A stretch of 64,000 bases of DNA, taken from contig CM049310.1 in assembly GCA_026874595.1 (NCBI GenBank), positions 1,054,001-1,118,000 of the forward strand. The letters run 5' to 3'. The notes below the pieces were generated by a model. It made no database searches, was not told the origin of the DNA, and saw nothing but the letters and a program-made list of their open reading frames with translations. Below are positions 60,072-64,000 of the stretch, piece by piece. This DNA is from Sipunculus nudus. Lineage: Eukaryota > Annelida > Sipuncula > Golfingiida > Sipunculidae. How positions within the stretch are numbered: position 1 is the first letter of the stretch; every line of letters begins with the position of its first letter. The position numbers were made by a program, and so were the translations under genes.

Positions 60072-60800
60072 TCAGATCGCGGTATGTCTGAAAACTAGTT
60101 CAAAGGGACTGAAACCCAAGGACTCTTGAAAGAATTCTCTGACAGCAAACAGCAATAGGTGGATTCCTTCATCCCAGCCTTTCCGTGTGTCATAGCAGTA
60201 GGTCCTAATCATGTGATTTAATGTCTGGTGAAAACGCTTGAGGGTGCCCTGACTTTCAGGATGGTATGGCGAAGAGCTGTACTGTTTTATACCTAGCTCA
60301 AGTGTAACTTGCTGGAATAAGCCAGACATAAAATTAGACCCTTGGTCAGACTGGACGGATTTTGGCAATCCAAAAGTTGTAAAAAACTTTGTCAGAGCTT
60401 TGACAACACTTTTGGCATTAATTTTGCGCAATAGTATTGCCTCAGGGAACCTGGTAGATGCACACATAATTGTCAGCAAGTATTCATGTCCAGATTTTGT
60501 TTTGGGGAGTGGTCCAACACAGTCAACAATAATCCCACTGAATGGTTCCTCGAAAGCAGGAATAGGCCTAAATGGGGCCTTAGGAGGATTCTGATTGAGC
60601 TTGCCTACCATCTGGCATGTATGGCATGATTTACAATATTGTACAACATCTTTCCTAAGGTTATGCCAATAGAAGTGTGTACTATCTTTCTGATAAGTTT
60701 TATTTATACCTAAATGGCCAGACAAAGGAGCCTCATGTGCCATGCTTAGAATTTCATTGCGAAAGCATTGGGCATTACTATTTGATGTTTGATGGCCCAC
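60072..60800 (-). pseudogene. Integrase: HHCC zinc finger and catalytic core, E-to-K change
   Basis: 'HEAPLSGHLG' and 'YCKSCHTCQ' give the N-terminal HHCC zinc-binding domain. The core has 'IIVDCVGPLPKT' (first Asp), 'VQSDQGSNFMS' (second Asp) and, 35 residues later, 'HPESQGTLKRFHQTL'. In this position the family has Glu before Arg; here the codon at 60237-60239 reads Lys (AAG), so the D,D-35-E triad is incomplete. 242 codons are otherwise open. The frame breaks near 60070 and upstream near 60800. The family role is insertion of the cDNA into the host chromosome. Confidence 0.92.
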
Positions 60801-60813
60801 TCATCATCAGCAC

Positions 60814-61065
60814 TTACATCAGGTGGTTGCCATAAATGCATAAGCACTCAATTTTTAACATAGAAACAAACTGGATTCTGTGACAATTCATCTTTAGAAA
60901 CTGCCCTGGGAAACAAACATGAAATTCATGGTCCTTATGCTGTTCTGCGATAAGTTCTGACCTTAAAAATGCTGTATCCTGTACGGGCAAGTCGTTAGAC
61001 TCACTAGTGACTCCCAGAGTGTTATTATCTGGACCATTATCCTCATGTGTGTTTTTCATGGCCAT
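60814..61065 (-). pseudogene. Region between protease and integrase finger
   Basis: An open segment with 'LIAEQHKDHEFHVCFPGQF' and 'QFVSMLKIECLCIYGNHLM' corresponds to the stretch just before the HHCC finger in Gmr1-like polyproteins. A one-base shift separates it from the integrase frame. No catalytic motif is present. Confidence 0.6.
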
Positions 61066-61109
61066 AGATCTAGTTACAGCTCATGAAAAATACAAACCAG
61101 GAATTTCCT

Positions 61110-61435
61110 GACTTTCCGGATCAGTGTCCTGATCAAGTGACGGCTTTTCTGTCACTATTGGTACAGGCTGTACTTTGTCACCTGCAACATCATTGCCTAG
61201 TAGCAAGTGAATTCCCTTAAAGGGTAAAGTAGTTCTTATGCCCACAGTAATATTCCCAGAAATCAGATCTGCTTTAAATGCACACTGTGAAGCAGAACTG
61301 AAGTGTACTTGTCTGAAAACACACCATTAACAAGTGCATGTGCACCAGTAAAGGACCTATTAGAAAATGGCAAAGTGTTTGCTAACCTGAGAGTCTGGCC
61401 TGAAACTAGTGTCCCTCAAAATTCTCATATGGGTA
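61110..61435 (-). pseudogene. Aspartic protease remnant
   Basis: The active-site loop appears as 'MRILRDTS' around 61405-61430, where DTG/DTGA is expected. The second hallmark 'LLLGNDVAG' lies near 61187-61212, preceded by 'ITVGIRTTLPFKGIH'. At least one frameshift/stop separates them (a stop near 61358). The family role is cleavage of the Gag-Pol polyprotein. The altered motif and broken frame make it inactive. Confidence 0.65.
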
Positions 61436-61899
61436 GAATCTGAAAAATCCCTTGAAAGTGATACAAAACCATCATGTATGAATGGCTCAAAAAACTCCAT
61501 TTCAGAGTCAGGAGAGGAATCTACTACCTCGGCTTCATCAAACAAAGAACTGACATTGACAGTGACAGTCATAAACTCTTTTTCAGAGTCATTTAAGGAA
61601 TCTACATCCTTTTTATCATCAAACTCCTCATGGGAGTCAACAGAGGAATTTTCCTCAGCAGAAACAAACTTCTGTTTGTCATAAGAGGACCTGGCCTGAT
61701 TTGAAATACTCTTGCAAGAGTCATAAAAGGACTTAGCCTTATTTAGAGAATACTCCTCGCAGGAGTCTTGAAAGGACCTAGCCTTATTAAATTCCTCACA
61801 GGAATCAACTGAGGTTTTTACCCCACAAGCTACGGATTCTTTTTTTGGATTCAGATGGCACATGGGCCTCCGTAGCATCAAACTCTTTATTAGAGTCAA
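61360..61899 (-). pseudogene. Acidic Ser/Glu-rich spacer between nucleocapsid and protease
   Basis: A 179-codon frame is dominated by Asp, Glu, Ser and Lys, with loosely repeated 'DSCEE'/'KARSFYDSC'-like phrases of about 20 residues. It leads directly into the protease loop at its C-terminus ('FEPFIHDGFVSL' then 'ILRDTS'). Retrotransposon polyproteins of this group have a similar low-conservation spacer. The plus-strand 91-codon frame is its shadow. Confidence 0.6.
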
Positions 61900-62014
61900 T
61901 AAAGGAGATGTACCCCTTATTTACATGAAAAGAGCCTGGCTCTTGTACTATGCTATGCATAGACATTAAAACAAAACCAGAAGGTTTGCTATCTGGTTTA
62001 TTCGCAAGTTTCCA

Positions 62015-62056
62015 GCAGCCAGATATTAGATGACCTTTCTTCTTGCAGTAATAACA
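62015..62056 (-). pseudogene. Gag CCHC zinc knuckle
   Basis: The minus strand encodes CYYCKKKGHLISGC, a perfect C-x2-C-x4-H-x4-C retroviral-type zinc knuckle, preceded by basic residues. It binds the element's RNA during packaging. It sits between the gag core and the acidic spacer. It is too short to appear as a long open frame. Confidence 0.88.
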
Positions 62057-62214
62057 GATTTTCTTTGAAAATGACTGGCCTTGGACTGAGATGTAGCAAT
62101 GGACTTTGCTGAACTATCAGGACTACTAGTACTGGGTGACTGGACTTTAAACTTCTTTTTGACCATACTGATTTACATTCTTGTTTGTGAATAATGGTTT
62201 GATTTGCTTGTAGA

Positions 62215-62800
62215 GGACATTTTGAGTGTTAATGAATAATCATCAGCTAATTGAGCAGCAATGTCAAGTGTTTCAAGAAAAGTTTAAACATCTGCATTAA
62301 TGCAGCGCTTAAATTCCTCAAGCAAAATCAACTGGCGCAAATTGTCATAATCTTTCATTTCATTTTTAGAACTACACCAGCGTTCAAACAACTGCTCTTT
62401 TGTCCTAGCAAATTCAACATAGGTCTGTTCTTTGCACTTTTCCCAATTTCTGGCGGTAAGCCTCCGAAATTAACTCATAACCTTTTAGGATTAACCGTTG
62501 TACCAGTTCATAGTCAGCAGCAGCTTCTACTGAAAGCTCTGCATAAATTTCTCTGGCCTTGCAAGTCAATACACTTTGTAACAGCATAGTCCAATTTTCC
62601 CTAGGCCATTTTAAATTTTCAGCTACCTTCTCAAAGTGTAAGAAATATTTATCAATCTCTTTTTCTTGAAAAGGTGGGAAAAGTCAAATGTGCCTAGTAA
62701 CATCAAAACTGTGATTTGGGCAGCACTTAGACTATGTTCTGGTTTAAGTCTTTCTAACTCCAGTCATTTTTCTTTCTAACCTTTCATGTTCTTTCCTCTC
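62215..62800 (-). pseudogene. Gag core remnant, SCAN-related
   Basis: Two frames, joined at a shift near 62455, read as one capsid-like domain. The first has 'KYFLHFEKVAENLKWPRENW', 'KAREIYAELS' and 'GYELISEAYRQK'. The second has 'TYVEFARTKEQLFERWC', 'LRQLILLEEFKRCI' and 'LDIAAQLADDYSLTLK', with one in-frame stop. The arrangement and the Y-E-L...EAYRQ / VEFA / EEF pattern match Gmr1-like gag, the proposed source of the vertebrate SCAN domain. Upstream is a charged coiled-coil-like stretch ('EERKEHERLERK'). Confidence 0.75.
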
Positions 62801-62814
62801 TTCTGTTTGTTTTT

Positions 62815-64000
62815 AGCTCAGCTGACTTTCAGTCATGCTGGGCTATAGCGATGGGTCTTTGTCTGGCGTCCTTCTGTCTGTCCATCCGGCCGGCCGTCCG
62901 GCCGGCCATCCGTCCATTAGCAGGGCACAAATCGTAACCGTAGGGGCTAGGGCCATGAACCCTATGCAGTCTTAGAGGTTATAAAAAGATCTCCTTGCAA
63001 ACCTGAAATTAGGTCACTGCGACCTATATTCTCGAAGTTATGGGGTGTGTTTGCGATCCCCAGAAATAACTCTTTGAGACAAAATTTTCATCCCAAACCT
63101 TCCATCTTTCACATACAGCTCACCTACCAACAGGGGAAGTACCATAATTTTTTTTAGGTCAAGAGGTCAAAGGTCAAGGTCACAGGAGCCTCTTCTTTGA
63201 AAAGCCTGTGGATGCATTTTAAGCCAACCCTTTCATCCCAATTCTTTGATCTTTCACATATAGCTCACCTACTAAGTTGGAGAAGAATCCTATAGATTTT
63301 GAGGTCACAAGGTCAAAGGTCAGGGTCACAGGATCCACTTCTTTGAAAAGGTAGTGGACACATTTCAAGCTAGACTTTTCATTCCAAACCTTCCAGCACT
63401 GATATCGCTTCTCTGCCAACAGGGGAAAAGACCTGTTGATTTTGAGGTCAAAGGTCAAGTTCAAAGCACCCACTTCTTGCGTGGAGTCATTTTCAGGCAA
63501 ACTTTTCAATCTGTACCTTCCATCTGTCATATATGGCTTACCTACCAATAAGGGAAGAAGCCTATTGATGTTGAGGTCAAAAAGTCAAAGGTCAAGGTCA
63601 CAATATTTAATTGTTCTAAATGCTTGTGAGCATATTTCAAGTGTAACTGTTCAACCCAAACCTTCAGTCTTTCACATATGCCACATCTATGCATCACTCA
63701 GTTTGACTCAAACTTCATATTTATGGGTCTTTTTGCTTGAATAAATAACTTATTGAATTTGGGGTCAGCTGGTCAGCAGGTTAAAGGTTGCAGGTCAAAG
63801 TTATTCACCTATTGGTTGCCAAGTAATTACACCAGATTTAAGTGGTCAGTAGTTACCCATCATTTAGAAAGAATCCAGTTGATATATGGGCAAAAGGCCA
63901 AGGTCATAGGTCAGGGATGTTCACAATTACTCATTTTATAGACCATCTCTATTTTTCTTGTATATATAACCATCCCACTCCAGCTGGTACATCTCCCTGT
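62815..64000 (+). mobile_element. Hairpin-headed repeat, AGGTCA-rich subtype, running off the window
   Basis: The head AGCTCAGCTGACTTTCAGTC...GGGCTATAG lies at 62815-62843 after TTTT. GTCCGGCCGGCC-type simple sequence follows at about 62880-62920. 'acctgaaattaggtcactgcgacctat' and then at least five AGGTCA units lie between 63150 and 63780. No tail is reached. It abuts the 5' side of the gag remnant, so it either inserted into the retrotransposon or marks its truncated end. Confidence 0.7.

Larger units (their letters stand above)
55879..62810 (-). mobile_element. Gmr1-like Ty3/gypsy LTR retrotransposon, 5' end missing
   Basis: Reading from high to low coordinates: gag, CCHC knuckle, aspartic protease, integrase with GPY/F-type tail, reverse transcriptase, RNase H, polypurine tract, 3' LTR. 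All domains are of Ty3/gypsy type, yet integrase precedes reverse transcriptase as in Ty1/copia. That order, with gypsy-like sequence, defines the Gmr1-like group (Goodwin and Poulter). The integrase tail and the RT start lie in one continuous reading frame apart from a stop codon, which argues against a secondary rearrangement. The 5' LTR and primer-binding site are absent: near 62811 the element meets a hairpin-headed repeat, and the rest may lie beyond the window. Many frameshifts and stops make it non-functional. Confidence 0.85.

Noticed and set aside
59480-60800. Integrase region as a separate nested retrotransposon
   Set aside because: The integrase tail continues into RT sequence in one frame with only a stop codon between, with no extra LTR or border, so one element explains it.
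62251-62589. 112-codon plus-strand frame
   Set aside because: It is the complement of the gag remnant, whose minus-strand frames show recognisable capsid features.

Overview
This is eukaryotic, almost certainly animal, DNA. It is AT-rich, intron-like and packed with transposon remnants and minisatellites. It has no operons, no rRNA or tRNA genes that I can see, and only one convincing host coding exon. Several interspersed repeats start with a palindrome containing AGCTCAGCTGA, carry (GTCC)n/(GTCY)n near that end and finish in a CCCATGGGTCCCTTGTT-like tail. Repeats of this style are characteristic of bivalve mollusc genomes, so a bivalve or close lophotrochozoan is my best guess. That is an inference from repeat style, not from a diagnostic gene.

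Layout. 1-6.7 kb is mostly unassigned sequence holding two small DNA-transposon MITEs with visible target-site duplications (1951-2151 and 3618-3883) and a 66-bp repeat. At 6725-6902 (+) lies one exon encoding a U1/matrin-type C2H2 zinc finger (ZNF385/ZNF346/ZMAT-like). The rest of the window is probably intron or intergenic. 7.3-13.3 kb holds hairpin-headed repeats, one of which contains a 288-bp x ~9.5 tandem array rich in AGGTCA half-sites. 14.1-15.95 kb is a 53-bp satellite. 17.3-27.1 kb is a cluster of hairpin-headed repeats with a CR1/L2-like LINE fragment (-) and 31-bp and 39-bp arrays. 27-36 kb is mostly single-copy-looking, with two unusually non-repetitive blocks at 32.4-33.5 kb. 36.4-39.5 kb is a LINE 3' end (+) followed immediately by a 26-bp x ~104 array. 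41.5-53.4 kb is more hairpin-headed repeats, a second 26-bp array, and a nested stack with a Jockey-like LINE (-) flanked by a 15-bp target duplication. 54.4-55.3 kb is a 41-bp array.

55.9-62.8 kb (-) is the largest coherent system. It is a decayed Ty3/gypsy-type LTR retrotransposon whose order is gag - CCHC knuckle - protease - integrase - reverse transcriptase - RNase H - polypurine tract - 3' LTR. Integrase lies before reverse transcriptase, the order known for Gmr1-like gypsy elements. Its gag resembles the SCAN-related gag of that clade. Its 3' LTR is split by a 1.4-kb terminal-inverted-repeat transposon. The element is dead: frameshifts, nonsense codons, an altered integrase catalytic residue, and a missing 5' end.

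Limits: all alignments were done by eye. Repeat boundaries, copy numbers and element names are approximate, and no database search was possible.
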